A DNA stretch of 20,186 nucleotides from Panacagrimonas sp. (GTDB lineage: Bacteria; Pseudomonadota; Gammaproteobacteria; Nevskiales; Nevskiaceae), in assembly GCA_021773655.1 (NCBI GenBank), contig JAJFJX010000274.1, forward strand, positions 1 to 20,186, read 5' to 3'. Position 1 is the stretch's first letter; every line of letters begins with the position of its first letter. The position numbers and the translations under genes were made by a program. The notes under the pieces were generated by a model. The model searched no databases, was not told the origin of the DNA, and saw nothing but the letters and a program-made list of their open reading frames with translations. Below, piece after piece: positions 12,735-20,186 of the stretch.

Positions 12735-14257
12735 CAGGGTGCGAGCAGATAGCTCCAGGTTTCGGTCAGCACGTCCTGGTCGTTCTTGAGGAAAGCACGG
12801 ATCTCGACCGGCTTGCTGTCATCCAGGCGCCGCAGGCGGAAACTCAGGCGCCAGCTGCCGTCGATGTCGTTGCGGCGCACCTCGCGTTCGAGCAGCGCGC
12901 CGTTGTCGTTGAGCCAGATGGCGCCGAGCAGCTTGGCATCCTCGGGCTGCGCGCGCAGGCGCGGGCCGTCGAAGTCCACCACCATGCGCAGGGACGCATC
13001 GGCCTGCTCGCTCCAGCCGCGGCCGCGCCTGGACTGCACGGTCCAGCCCGAGGGGGGGCTGGTCTGCTGCTGCGCCTGCCAGTCCAGGTGGTAGCTGAAG
13101 TCCAGGCCGGGACCGACCGGCGGCGGCGTCTCCGGGACCCAGTAGGCGACGATGTTGTCGTTGAACTCGTCCGGGGTCGGGATCATCACCAGTTCCACGC
13201 GACCGTCGCCCCAGGCGCCGCGCGGCGTGACCCAGGCGCTGGGCCGCAGGTCATCGCGGCGGTCCAGGTCCTGGTAGTGATCCCAGTTGCGGTCGCGCTG
13301 CATCAGCCCGAACCCCTTTGGATTGCGCGTGGCAAACGAGGTCACGATCAGGCGCCGGGGGTTGATCAGCGGCCGCCAGACCCATTCATCGTTGCCGGTG
13401 TGCACCAGCAGGCCGTCCGACTTGTGCACCTCGGGGCGGTAGTCCTCCTGGGCCGCGCGCTGGTTTTCACCGAACAGATACATGCTGGTCAGCGGCGCGA
13501 TGCCGAACTTGGTCACGCTCTCGCGCAGGTGGATGCGGGCGGTGACCTCCATGCGGGTGGTGTCGCCCGGCTCGAGAACGAAACGGTAGGCGCCGGCCAT
13601 GCGGCGCGAATCCATCAGCGCATAGATCTTCAGGTGCTCGTCTTCGCTGCGCGGCCAGGCGATCCAGAAGTCGGTGAAGTAGGGGAACTCCTCGCCGGAC
13701 AGCAGTCCGGTATCCACTGCCAGCGCGCGCGCCGCCAGTCCCATGCGCTGGCCCTTCCCGGCAGCCCGGAAGTAGCTGGCGCCGAGGAAATTGAGGACCT
13801 CCGGCAGGTTGCCGGTGGGGTCCTGCGCATCACGATGGTGCACCCGGAAGCCGGCGAAGCCGATGTCGCCGTAGGCTTCCGGGCTGAGCTGTGCATCGAG
13901 CTTGCCGTAGTCGAAGTAGTCGGCGCGGAAGGGCAGCGGCGCAACCCCGTCTGCGGTCAGCAGGTGAATGCGCACCGGTCGCCGGTAGTGTTGGCCCAGG
14001 TGCACCAGTTCGAGCGCGAACGGTAGGTTGCGCTGCCCGCTCCAGACCGCGCGTTCGGGCTTGAAGCGAATCGCGCGGTAGCGATCCGGACTCAGGTCCT
14101 GCAGCTCGCGCGGCACGGCGGTGTCCGGGGGCGCCTGGTAGGGGCGTTCCGCCAGGTCCTGTGCCCGTTTGGCGACGAACTCGAAGTCGATCGCATGGGC
14201 TGCACTGCAGGCCACAAGCATCGTCAGGGCGAGCGCCGCGCCAGCGCAACGGCACAT
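12734..14257 (-). CDS. opgG: Periplasmic glucan biosynthesis protein G (OpgG/OpgD family)
   Basis: A 507-residue exported MdoG-family protein. The signal peptide is residues 1-22 (hydrophobic AGAALALTMLVA, cleavage AHA-ID). Recognisable family blocks follow: IDFEFVAKRAQDLAERPY, FRADYFDYG, FGIAPLTSMYLFGENQ, PLINPRRLIVTSF and GFGLMQRDRNWDHYQDL. OpgG acts in the periplasm on the nascent glucan made by OpgH. The ATG at 14257 gives the more usual signal peptide; a TTG at 14302 would add 15 residues and start 11 nt after the marR stop. Neither has a clear ribosome site. LVAC (14-17) also fits a loose lipobox, so lipidation at Cys17 is an alternative. It could be an OpgD paralogue by sequence, but coupling to opgH favours OpgG. 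Confidence 0.93.
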   Translation of the reverse strand: MCRCAGAALALTMLVACSAAHAIDFEFVAKRAQDLAERPYQAPPDTAVPRELQDLSPDRYRAIRFKPERAVWSGQRNLPFALELVHLGQHYRRPVRIHLLTADGVAPLPFRADYFDYGKLDAQLSPEAYGDIGFAGFRVHHRDAQDPTGNLPEVLNFLGASYFRAAGKGQRMGLAARALAVDTGLLSGEEFPYFTDFWIAWPRSEDEHLKIYALMDSRRMAGAYRFVLEPGDTTRMEVTARIHLRESVTKFGIAPLTSMYLFGENQRAAQEDYRPEVHKSDGLLVHTGNDEWVWRPLINPRRLIVTSFATRNPKGFGLMQRDRNWDHYQDLDRRDDLRPSAWVTPRGAWGDGRVELVMIPTPDEFNDNIVAYWVPETPPPVGPGLDFSYHLDWQAQQQTSPPSGWTVQSRRGRGWSEQADASLRMVVDFDGPRLRAQPEDAKLLGAIWLNDNGALLEREVRRNDIDGSWRLSFRLRRLDDSKPVEIRAFLKNDQDVLTETWSYLLAP

Positions 14258-14313
14258 GCTGGGCTTGATCTGGAACAAACGCAGGGCTTCCTCGGGTTGC
14301 AATCAACGGAATT

Positions 14314-14880
14314 CTATTCGATGGCGCGCGGGGATACGTCGATGCCGGCTGCGGCCTTCGGTCGGATGGTTCTGCGCCGCCGTCGCGCCGGCGCCGGCTT
14401 GACCCCCGAATCCAGCAGCGCCGCATAGCCGTCCCGCGCCCGCTCCAGCACCGATGTGGCGACCGCCAGTTCCTGTGCCTGCACGCCGTTCAGCCCCTGG
14501 CGACGGACCTGCGTGACGATCTGGTCGATCTCGACGCACAGACTGCGCGCACGCGGCGTCAGTTCCACGTGGTAGGCGCGGCGGTCATCCGGACAGTCGC
14601 GGCGAACGATCCAGCCGCAGGCCGACAGTCGGTCCAGCAGGCGCGCTACGGCCGGTGCCTCCAGCGACAGCATGCGCGCCAGCCGCACCTGGGTCATCGG
14701 CGGCTGGCCCAGATATAGGCACAGCAACGGCCGCCAGCGGGCCTGGGACAGGCCGATCGGTTCCAGCCGCTTGTCGATGACCTCGCGCAGTTTCCAGTTG
14801 GATTCGCGCAGGGCGTTGACGAATCGAAAGTCGAGTTCCTGAGAGTGATCAATCACCAGTGCATTCATTGGGGCGTTCAT
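14314..14880 (-). CDS. MarR-family transcriptional regulator with basic C-terminal tail
   Basis: A 188-residue protein with the MarR winged-helix fold. The helix-turn-helix is about residues 60-89 (PMTQVRLARMLSLEAPAVARLLDRL) and the wing is RRDCPDDRRAYHVELTPRA (93-111), including the conserved DxR pattern. Flanking helices 17-45 and 112-158 form the dimer region. It probably represses nearby promoters and releases DNA on binding a small ligand. The ATG at 14880 is chosen from several in-frame starts (14868 is another), because sequence further upstream is low-complexity. Beyond the fold is an unusual tail with RRRRR (166-170) that could add DNA affinity. It lies directly upstream of opgG on the same strand (11 or 56 nt depending on the opgG start), so it may control glucan synthesis; this is inference. 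Confidence 0.87.
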   Translation of the reverse strand: MNAPMNALVIDHSQELDFRFVNALRESNWKLREVIDKRLEPIGLSQARWRPLLCLYLGQPPMTQVRLARMLSLEAPAVARLLDRLSACGWIVRRDCPDDRRAYHVELTPRARSLCVEIDQIVTQVRRQGLNGVQAQELAVATSVLERARDGYAALLDSGVKPAPARRRRRTIRPKAAAGIDVSPRAIE

Positions 14881-15257
14881 CGGAGCGTCACCGGAGCAGT
14901 TGCCAGTTGGGAGTCCCGTGCCGGGGGCGACGGGGGCCTGATCGAAAGCCAGCATGCAAACCATTTGCTGCCAATCTGAACCGTGAGACTGCCCGCGATT
15001 GCCCCGTCCTGCGCCGCTGCCACGCCCGACGGTGGTCAGGCGCGGTGCCAGCGGTGGTCCGCCATCGGGGCGCCCTGTGATGCCCCTGTTTCCGGTCTTG
15101 CAGGTGCGCTCTGCACGCCGAGCGCACCTCCAACGCCGCTGTCGCCGCCGGACGTTCGGGTGCCGGCGACCCCGCAGCATGCCTGTCTGCCGTGCGGTCA
15201 GGCTGGGATTGACCCTTCATTAACCGCTTCTCATGCGGTGATTGTAGTGCCGCTGCG
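14881..15257. other. Intergenic region between divergent marR and fic genes
   Basis: No gene is supported. It contains a perfect 10-bp inverted repeat (15102-15129), a TTGACC (15209-15214) that could be a -35, and two copies of TGCGGTGA (15234-15241 and 15254-15261) spaced by 20 bp. Regulatory sites for both flanking genes must lie here. Confidence 0.5.
15102..15129. repeat. Perfect 10-bp inverted repeat in the marR-fic interval
   Basis: AGGTGCGCTC (15102-15111), loop TGCACGCC, GAGCGCACCT (15120-15129). It could be a regulator operator (dyads suit MarR dimers) or a hairpin. No T-run follows. Confidence 0.6.
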
Positions 15258-16394
15258 GTGAATGACGAGTATATTTTCCGCATGGAGAGCGGCGATAAAC
15301 GGTATGTCTGGCAAGACGCCGATTGGCCTGGCTGGCGCTTCGATTCGCCTGCATTGGCTGCACCCCTGGCGGCGGTACATCGCGCGCAGGGATATCTGCT
15401 GGGCCGCATGGCCGAACTCGGTGGCGCCCAGCGTGATGAAGCCAGCGTGCGCACATTCACCGCAGACGTCCTGAAAACCAGCGAGATCGAGGGCGAACAG
15501 CTCGATGCGGACACCGTCCGATCATCCGTCGCGAGGCGTCTAGGCGTGGATGTGGGCGGGCTGGCACCGGTCGACCGCAGTGTCGAGGGCGTGGTCGAGA
15601 TGGTGCTCGACGCGACCCGAAACCATGCCGCACCGCTCACCGGCGAAAGGCTTTGGGCCTGGCAGGCTGCGCTCTTCCCGACGGGAAGGAGCGGCCTGCA
15701 CGAGATCCAGATCGGAACCTGGCGCGATGACCGCCTTGGCCCGATGCAGCTTGTCTCGGGAAGTTACGGACCAGAGCGGGTGCATTACCAAGCGCCTCCT
15801 GCCGCGCAGGTCGATTCCGAGATGCAAGCCTTCCTGCGCTGGTTCAACAGCCAGACCACCGAGGACCCGGTTCTCCGTGCGGGACTGGCGCACCTCTGGT
15901 GCGTCACCGTCCATCCCTTTGACGATGGCAATGGGCGAATCGCCAGGGCCGTGGGCGATATGGCGCTGGCACGTGCAGAGCGATCATCTCAGCGCTACTA
16001 CAGCTTGTCGGCCCAGATCCAGCGAGATCGCCAGAACTACTACGACCTCCTCGAATGCACCCAGAAGGGTTCGATGGACGTCACCGATTGGCTGCAGTGG
16101 TTCCTGTCGTGCCTGTTGAGCGCTCTGGAACAGGCGGAGTCGGTTCTCGACGACGTGCTGACGAAGGCCCGATTCTGGCAGCGCTGGGCGGGCGTTTCGT
16201 TCAACGAGCGGCAGATCAAACTGCTGAACCAACTCCTCGACGGCTTCGACGGAAAGCTCACCAGCGGCAAATGGGCCACGCTCGCGAAGTGTTCGCCGGA
16301 TACCGCACTTCGAGACATCACCGCCCTGCTCGACATGGGTGTCCTGAAGCGGTCCGAGGCTGGGGGACGGAGTACCAGCTATGTGTTGGAATGA
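15258..16394 (+). CDS. Fic-domain protein AMP-transferase, class II type
   Basis: A 378-residue Fic protein. An N-terminal DUF4172-like region (about 15-100) holds the inhibitory helix motif TSEIEG (74-79), matching [S/T]xxxE[G/N]; Glu78 would block ATP binding as in class II Fic proteins. The catalytic motif HPFDDGNGR is at 219-227 (His219). A winged-helix-like C-terminal domain (about 310-378) ends RSTSYVLE. Fic enzymes transfer AMP from ATP to hydroxyls of target proteins; the target is unknown. The GTG at 15258 gives the longest form. The ATG at 15282 is a strong alternative, with TATATT (15270-15275) 6 nt ahead suggesting a leaderless transcript. It stands alone without a separate antitoxin gene, as expected for a self-inhibited type, and sits in an accessory stretch next to a transposase relic. 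Confidence 0.93.
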   Translation: MNDEYIFRMESGDKRYVWQDADWPGWRFDSPALAAPLAAVHRAQGYLLGRMAELGGAQRDEASVRTFTADVLKTSEIEGEQLDADTVRSSVARRLGVDVGGLAPVDRSVEGVVEMVLDATRNHAAPLTGERLWAWQAALFPTGRSGLHEIQIGTWRDDRLGPMQLVSGSYGPERVHYQAPPAAQVDSEMQAFLRWFNSQTTEDPVLRAGLAHLWCVTVHPFDDGNGRIARAVGDMALARAERSSQRYYSLSAQIQRDRQNYYDLLECTQKGSMDVTDWLQWFLSCLLSALEQAESVLDDVLTKARFWQRWAGVSFNERQIKLLNQLLDGFDGKLTSGKWATLAKCSPDTALRDITALLDMGVLKRSEAGGRSTSYVLE

Positions 16395-16410
16395 CCTTCG
16401 AGTCGGAACC

Positions 16411-16936
16411 CAATCTGATCGTGCCGGGATAGAGCCTGAAGTAGAGCCGGTTGAAGATCACACCGGCGATGGCCGACAGCTGCTTCGAGCTGAAGCTGTA
16501 TTGCAGCACCGGAGTTTCCCCCTGGGCGCCCAGGTGCGGACCCGGCAGGAGCGTTCGGAGCATCCCGATTCGTCTATGAAGACGATGGTTCGACCTTGGC
16601 GCGCAGCGATTTATTTAGCGCCGGCCTGTAGCGCCGGCCTGCGTATGTGTTTCCACCGACGGATCGCCAGCTCGTCGCGCTGAGTCGCCCGTCCCGTCGG
16701 GCGCTGCGCTGCACCTCGCTCAGGCCCGAAGGCCGGCCCAGGGTCCGCGCGTTCTTGAGCGCCGCCAAGCCGCCATTGGCAAGCTTGTCGGCCCGGCGTC
16801 GCACCGCTTCGCGACTGACCTCCACCCCCCGCGCGACCTCGGACTGGGCAAGCCCCATTGACAGCATTCGACCGGCCTTCGACTGCCGCCGCCCGAGCTC
16901 CCTTCGCTCGCCTCTGGCGCTCATCGTCGGCTTCAT
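16411..16936 (-). pseudogene. Decayed IS630-family transposase
   Basis: Three out-of-frame pieces of one IS630-type transposase read from the minus strand. Piece 1 (about 16936-16600) is the N-terminal helix-turn-helix: GLAQSEVARGVEVSREAVRR and NGGLAALKNARTLGRPSGLS. Piece 2 (about 16588-16520) has IVFIDESGCSERSC and RVRTWAPRG, the first catalytic Asp block. Piece 3 (about 16526-16411) continues ETPVLQYSFS, KQLSAIAGV and YFRLYPGTIR. Piece 1 ends at a TAG (16576-16574) and a +1 shift enters piece 2; a one-base loss in the AGGGGGAAAC run separates 2 from 3. Only about 38 codons separate the HTH region from IDESG where intact members have roughly twice that, so there is an internal deletion. The later catalytic D and E are missing. 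It is non-functional and marks past mobile-element activity just after fic. Confidence 0.85.
16616..16641. repeat. Perfect 13-bp tandem duplication inside the IS630 relic
   Basis: TAGCGCCGGCCTG occurs at 16616-16628 and again at 16629-16641. It lies at the position where transposase sequence is missing, so it may be a scar of the deletion or a later insertion. Confidence 0.8.
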
Positions 16937-16974
16937 CGTTCCGATGACTAGATCTCGATACGCGTAGATGGTTG

Positions 16975-18288
16975 TCAATCATTTGCGTAAGTCTCAATGG
17001 AGTCGAAAGCCCGGCGCCAGGACTCCGCGCGGGCCGAGTCGCTCAAGGTCGGAACACCGCGAACGACGAGCGCGGCCTTGTCGCCCGTGTTCGGGTTCCT
17101 GACATGGGTCCTGATCGAGTCCCGCAACGGCGCATCCTCCAGCCAGCGAATGTTGAATGCCGCCAGTTTCGGAAAGAAAAACAGGCTGTGGAATTCCGCT
17201 ACGTGGTCGTGGATCCACCAGGCCAGCGCCGTCCAGTCGCCTGTGCGTTCATAGCAGGACTGGAACGCGGGCACCACGACGCAGGCCGTTGCGCCCATCC
17301 GCCCATGCTCGTCGCGCTGGTCCCAGATGTGAGCGGCGCGATTGCGTTCGTTGCCGGCGCAGCTGTACTGATTGTTGTTCTCGGCACCCTTGGCGTTCAC
17401 CGCGGGCGAGCGATAAGCGGAACGAATGGCGAGCCGGCCGACGCCGGCCTGTAACGGCTCCAGAACCCGCTCGCAGAGCTGCTTGCCGGCTTCGATGGCC
17501 AACTCCGGATTTTCCGGCAGGTTCGGAATGCCTTCTGCATACGCGATCTCCGAATACAGGAAATCGCGCATGTAGAAATTCTCCGACAAGCGCACCCGTC
17601 CCAGGTCTTCGAGTTGCCGGTACAGGGGTCCGGCCGATGATCGCCGGAAGGGCGGAGCACCCTGCCGGGGCGCGCAAGCCGGACCGCTGTCCGGCGGCTG
17701 CGGCTGCGGCTGCGGCGTCGGTGCCGGGGAAAGCGATGAAGACGGGTCCGCCTTCGAGCCGGGGCGCGCTCGTTTGATCGGCCCGGCAGTTTCACTCGCG
17801 GGCGAGGGTGGCCTGGCGGTGGCGGAAGACCGGATATCAGACGGCGCCGCCACCTGTGGAGGCGCAGGGGCCGCACTGACCGGCCCGGGAATGGATTCGA
17901 GCGCCTCGCCACCGGCAAACGGGCTGCGAGCGCCCCGTCTGATGATGTCGGCCATCTGCAGCACCGCGTCTTGTCCGACGCTGTATCCGCCGTCCCGGCC
18001 CGCGAGGCGATTGGCCACCTTGAGGGCTCCGGCACCGGTCAGTGATGCGCGGTCGCCAGCGTTGTGAAGCCAGCCGTTCTTCACCCAGTAGCCGAACGCG
18101 GTGTTGCCGATCAATTTCTTCAGCGTGCCCGCTGCCATGGGCATTCCAGCGCGAATCTGGCCCGGCTCACCGTGCCCCTGAAGAACCGAGAACGATGCCA
18201 GGGTATGCGCGCTCAGTTCTTTGCCGGTCAGTTGTCGATCGAGCCGGCAGTGCATTTCTGGATGCTCCTCGAACTTCCGGTGTGCCAC
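16975..18288 (-). CDS. Winged-helix-like / M15-peptidase-like two-domain protein of unknown role
   Basis: A 437-residue protein from a GTG at 18288 (an ATG at 18255 gives 426). Residues about 15-130 look like a winged-helix module: KELSAHTLASFSVL, AAGTLKKLIGNTAFGYWVK and SLTGAGALKVANRLAG. Residues 132-222 are a Pro/Ala/Ser linker with PQPQPQPP. Residues 228-436 resemble M15-type metallopeptidases: ENFYMRDFLYSEIA, then IRSAYRSPAVN (288-298), AAHIWD with His320, GATACVVVP (332-340), WWIHDH (357-362) and FPKLAAFNIRW (372-382). The SAYRS plus spaced His pattern suggests an M15-like fold, but where typical enzymes have a metal-binding Asp in GxAxD the sequence reads GATAC. No signal peptide is seen, so a cytoplasmic place is likely. 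The role is unknown. It lies downstream of rnt with a 63-nt gap (to the GTG start) and abuts the IS630 relic. Confidence 0.75.
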   Translation of the reverse strand: MAHRKFEEHPEMHCRLDRQLTGKELSAHTLASFSVLQGHGEPGQIRAGMPMAAGTLKKLIGNTAFGYWVKNGWLHNAGDRASLTGAGALKVANRLAGRDGGYSVGQDAVLQMADIIRRGARSPFAGGEALESIPGPVSAAPAPPQVAAPSDIRSSATARPPSPASETAGPIKRARPGSKADPSSSLSPAPTPQPQPQPPDSGPACAPRQGAPPFRRSSAGPLYRQLEDLGRVRLSENFYMRDFLYSEIAYAEGIPNLPENPELAIEAGKQLCERVLEPLQAGVGRLAIRSAYRSPAVNAKGAENNNQYSCAGNERNRAAHIWDQRDEHGRMGATACVVVPAFQSCYERTGDWTALAWWIHDHVAEFHSLFFFPKLAAFNIRWLEDAPLRDSIRTHVRNPNTGDKAALVVRGVPTLSDSARAESWRRAFDSIETYAND

Positions 18289-18351
18289 CAGAACCGGGCT
18301 GGGCCCGCAAGCCTGGTCATCCGCAGTCCGTGTTCGGCCGATGCAGACGGC

Positions 18352-19026
18352 TCAATCGCGATCAGCGCCGGCGATGTCGGCGACCACCACCGGTTGGCGC
18401 GCCTCGAAGATCGGCCGCACGCGGTTGATCAGCATGCAGAACAGGTCGGCGGTCATCTCGGCGTCGTAGATCGCGGAGTGGGCTTCGCGTGCGTCGTACG
18501 CCAGACCCGCGGCCTCCACCGCCCGTGCCAGCACGGTCTGGCCCAGCAGGCTGCCGGCCAGGGTCACGGTATCGAAGCAGGAGAACGGAAGAAACGGGTT
18601 GCGCTTGATGCCGGTGCGCGTCACCGCGGCGTTCAGGAACCCGAGGTCGAAATGCGCGTTGTGCCCGACCAGCACGGCGCGGGTGCAGCCGTTTTCGGAA
18701 ATGGCCTGGCGGATCGGCCTGAAGATGTGGCCCAGGGCGTCGGCCTCCTTGCGGGCCAGACGCAGCGGGTTGTCGACCTTGATGCCGTTGACCTCCATCG
18801 AGGCCTTTTCCATGTTGGCGCCCGGAAACGGCTCGACATGGGAGAACACCGTCTGCCGGCGCACCAGTTGGCCGTTTGCGTCCACGCCCAGGATCACCGC
18901 CGCAATCTCCAGCAGCGCGTCGGTGGCGTGGTTGAAGCCGCCGGTCTCGACGTCGACGACCACCGGCAGGAAGCCTCGGAAACGATGGCCGATGCGGGGG
19001 ACAGGGGGAGGGGAGGGTTCGCTCAT
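18352..19026 (-). CDS. rnt: Ribonuclease T
   Basis: A 224-residue DEDDh 3'-5' exonuclease. The catalytic set is visible: Asp25 and Glu27 in VVDVETGGF, Asp127 in GHNAHFDLGFL, and His183 and Asp188 in AHSAIYDAEMTA. RNase T works as a dimer, trimming the 3' ends of tRNA (CCA end turnover), 5S and 23S rRNA and other stable RNAs. Length is normal (about 215-225), with a short Pro-rich N-extension. The ATG at 19026 is preceded by TATAGT with 9 nt between, and no ribosome site, so it may be read from a near-leaderless transcript. It is divergent from argG (117 bp apart). Confidence 0.95.
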   Translation of the reverse strand: MSEPSPPPVPRIGHRFRGFLPVVVDVETGGFNHATDALLEIAAVILGVDANGQLVRRQTVFSHVEPFPGANMEKASMEVNGIKVDNPLRLARKEADALGHIFRPIRQAISENGCTRAVLVGHNAHFDLGFLNAAVTRTGIKRNPFLPFSCFDTVTLAGSLLGQTVLARAVEAAGLAYDAREAHSAIYDAEMTADLFCMLINRVRPIFEARQPVVVADIAGADRD

Positions 19027-19054
19027 GGGCGCGGAACTATAGCGGAAGCGGCCC

Positions 19055-19060
19055 TATAAT
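19055..19060 (+). promoter_or_regulatory. Consensus -10 box of the argG promoter
   Basis: A perfect TATAAT in GC-rich surroundings, 83 nt before the argG ATG. The -35 region at proper spacing (around 19032-19038, CGGAACT) matches poorly, which suggests an activated or weak promoter. Transcription would start near 19067, giving a leader of about 77 nt. Confidence 0.55.
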
Positions 19061-19071
19061 CCGCGCCTGAC

Positions 19072-19090
19072 CGATGACCGCGGGTCATCG
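19072..19090 (+). promoter_or_regulatory. Perfect hairpin in the argG leader
   Basis: CGATGACC (19072-19079), loop GCG, GGTCATCG (19083-19090): an eight-pair perfect stem near the predicted 5' end of the argG mRNA. It could protect the transcript, act as a DNA operator dyad, or be part of a regulated leader. It does not look like the AT-rich ArgR box. Confidence 0.5.
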
Positions 19091-19143
19091 CTGCCAGCCG
19101 ACGAGGCCCCGCCCGGGCCCGCGCCACACGCCACCGAGCCCCC

Positions 19144-20186
<1,043 letters not shown>

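Noticed and set aside
10725..12752. Long open frame (675 codons) on the plus strand
   Set aside because: Antisense to opgH, which has clear glycosyltransferase motifs. The product is Gln/Ala/Gly-rich and has no recognisable domain.
12446..14026. Long open frame (526 codons) on the plus strand
   Set aside because: Antisense to opgG and the start of opgH; a GC-rich shadow without domain signals.
16395..16975. Region considered as a small toxin or antitoxin gene paired with fic
   Set aside because: The minus-strand frames match IS630 transposase pieces (HTH and IVFIDESG blocks), so a decayed transposase explains them better.
17774..19059. Plus-strand frames over the winged-helix/M15-like gene and rnt
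   Set aside because: They are antisense to better supported genes and have no recognisable motifs.

Overview
The window is a high-GC chromosomal segment from a gammaproteobacterium, most likely of the Xanthomonadales/Lysobacterales type. The pointers are the gene content and order (argC, a DUF6776-like membrane protein, a bactofilin and erpA in one run), an OpgG/OpgH glucan system, RNase T next to argG, and HemJ-type haem synthesis. The assignment is an inference from gene content only.

Layout. At the left edge is the 3' end of a secreted RTX calcium-binding protein (1-781). It is followed by a large imperfect hairpin and a bacterioferritin-associated ferredoxin gene (bfd) with a Fur-box-like promoter. 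A gene-poor stretch with two short tandem-repeat arrays follows (1348-1808). Then hemJ (minus) diverges from a plus-strand run: argC, a small coiled-coil membrane protein, a bactofilin, erpA and pbpC (2291-7301). This run couples arginine synthesis, Fe-S delivery and cell-wall assembly.

From 14880 down to 7446 the genes lie on the minus strand. A MarR regulator precedes opgG-opgH (periplasmic glucan synthesis). An olsB-olsA-like pair (acyltransferases for ornithine or other amino-acid lipids) is followed by lipA. This block is mostly envelope metabolism.

From about 14881 to 18350 the window looks like accessory DNA inserted between core genes. It holds a class II-type Fic AMP-transferase, a decayed IS630-family transposase and an unusual protein with a winged-helix-like N-terminus and an M15-peptidase-like C-terminus. 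Core genes then resume with RNase T (minus) and argG (plus, cut by the right edge).

No tRNA, rRNA or CRISPR array was seen. The most original observations are the winged-helix/M15-like protein with an apparent Asp-to-Cys change at a metal-ligand position, the bactofilin and pbpC cluster, the olsBA pair, and a recurrent pattern of AT-rich -10-like hexamers 4-9 nt before start codons, suggesting leaderless mRNAs.
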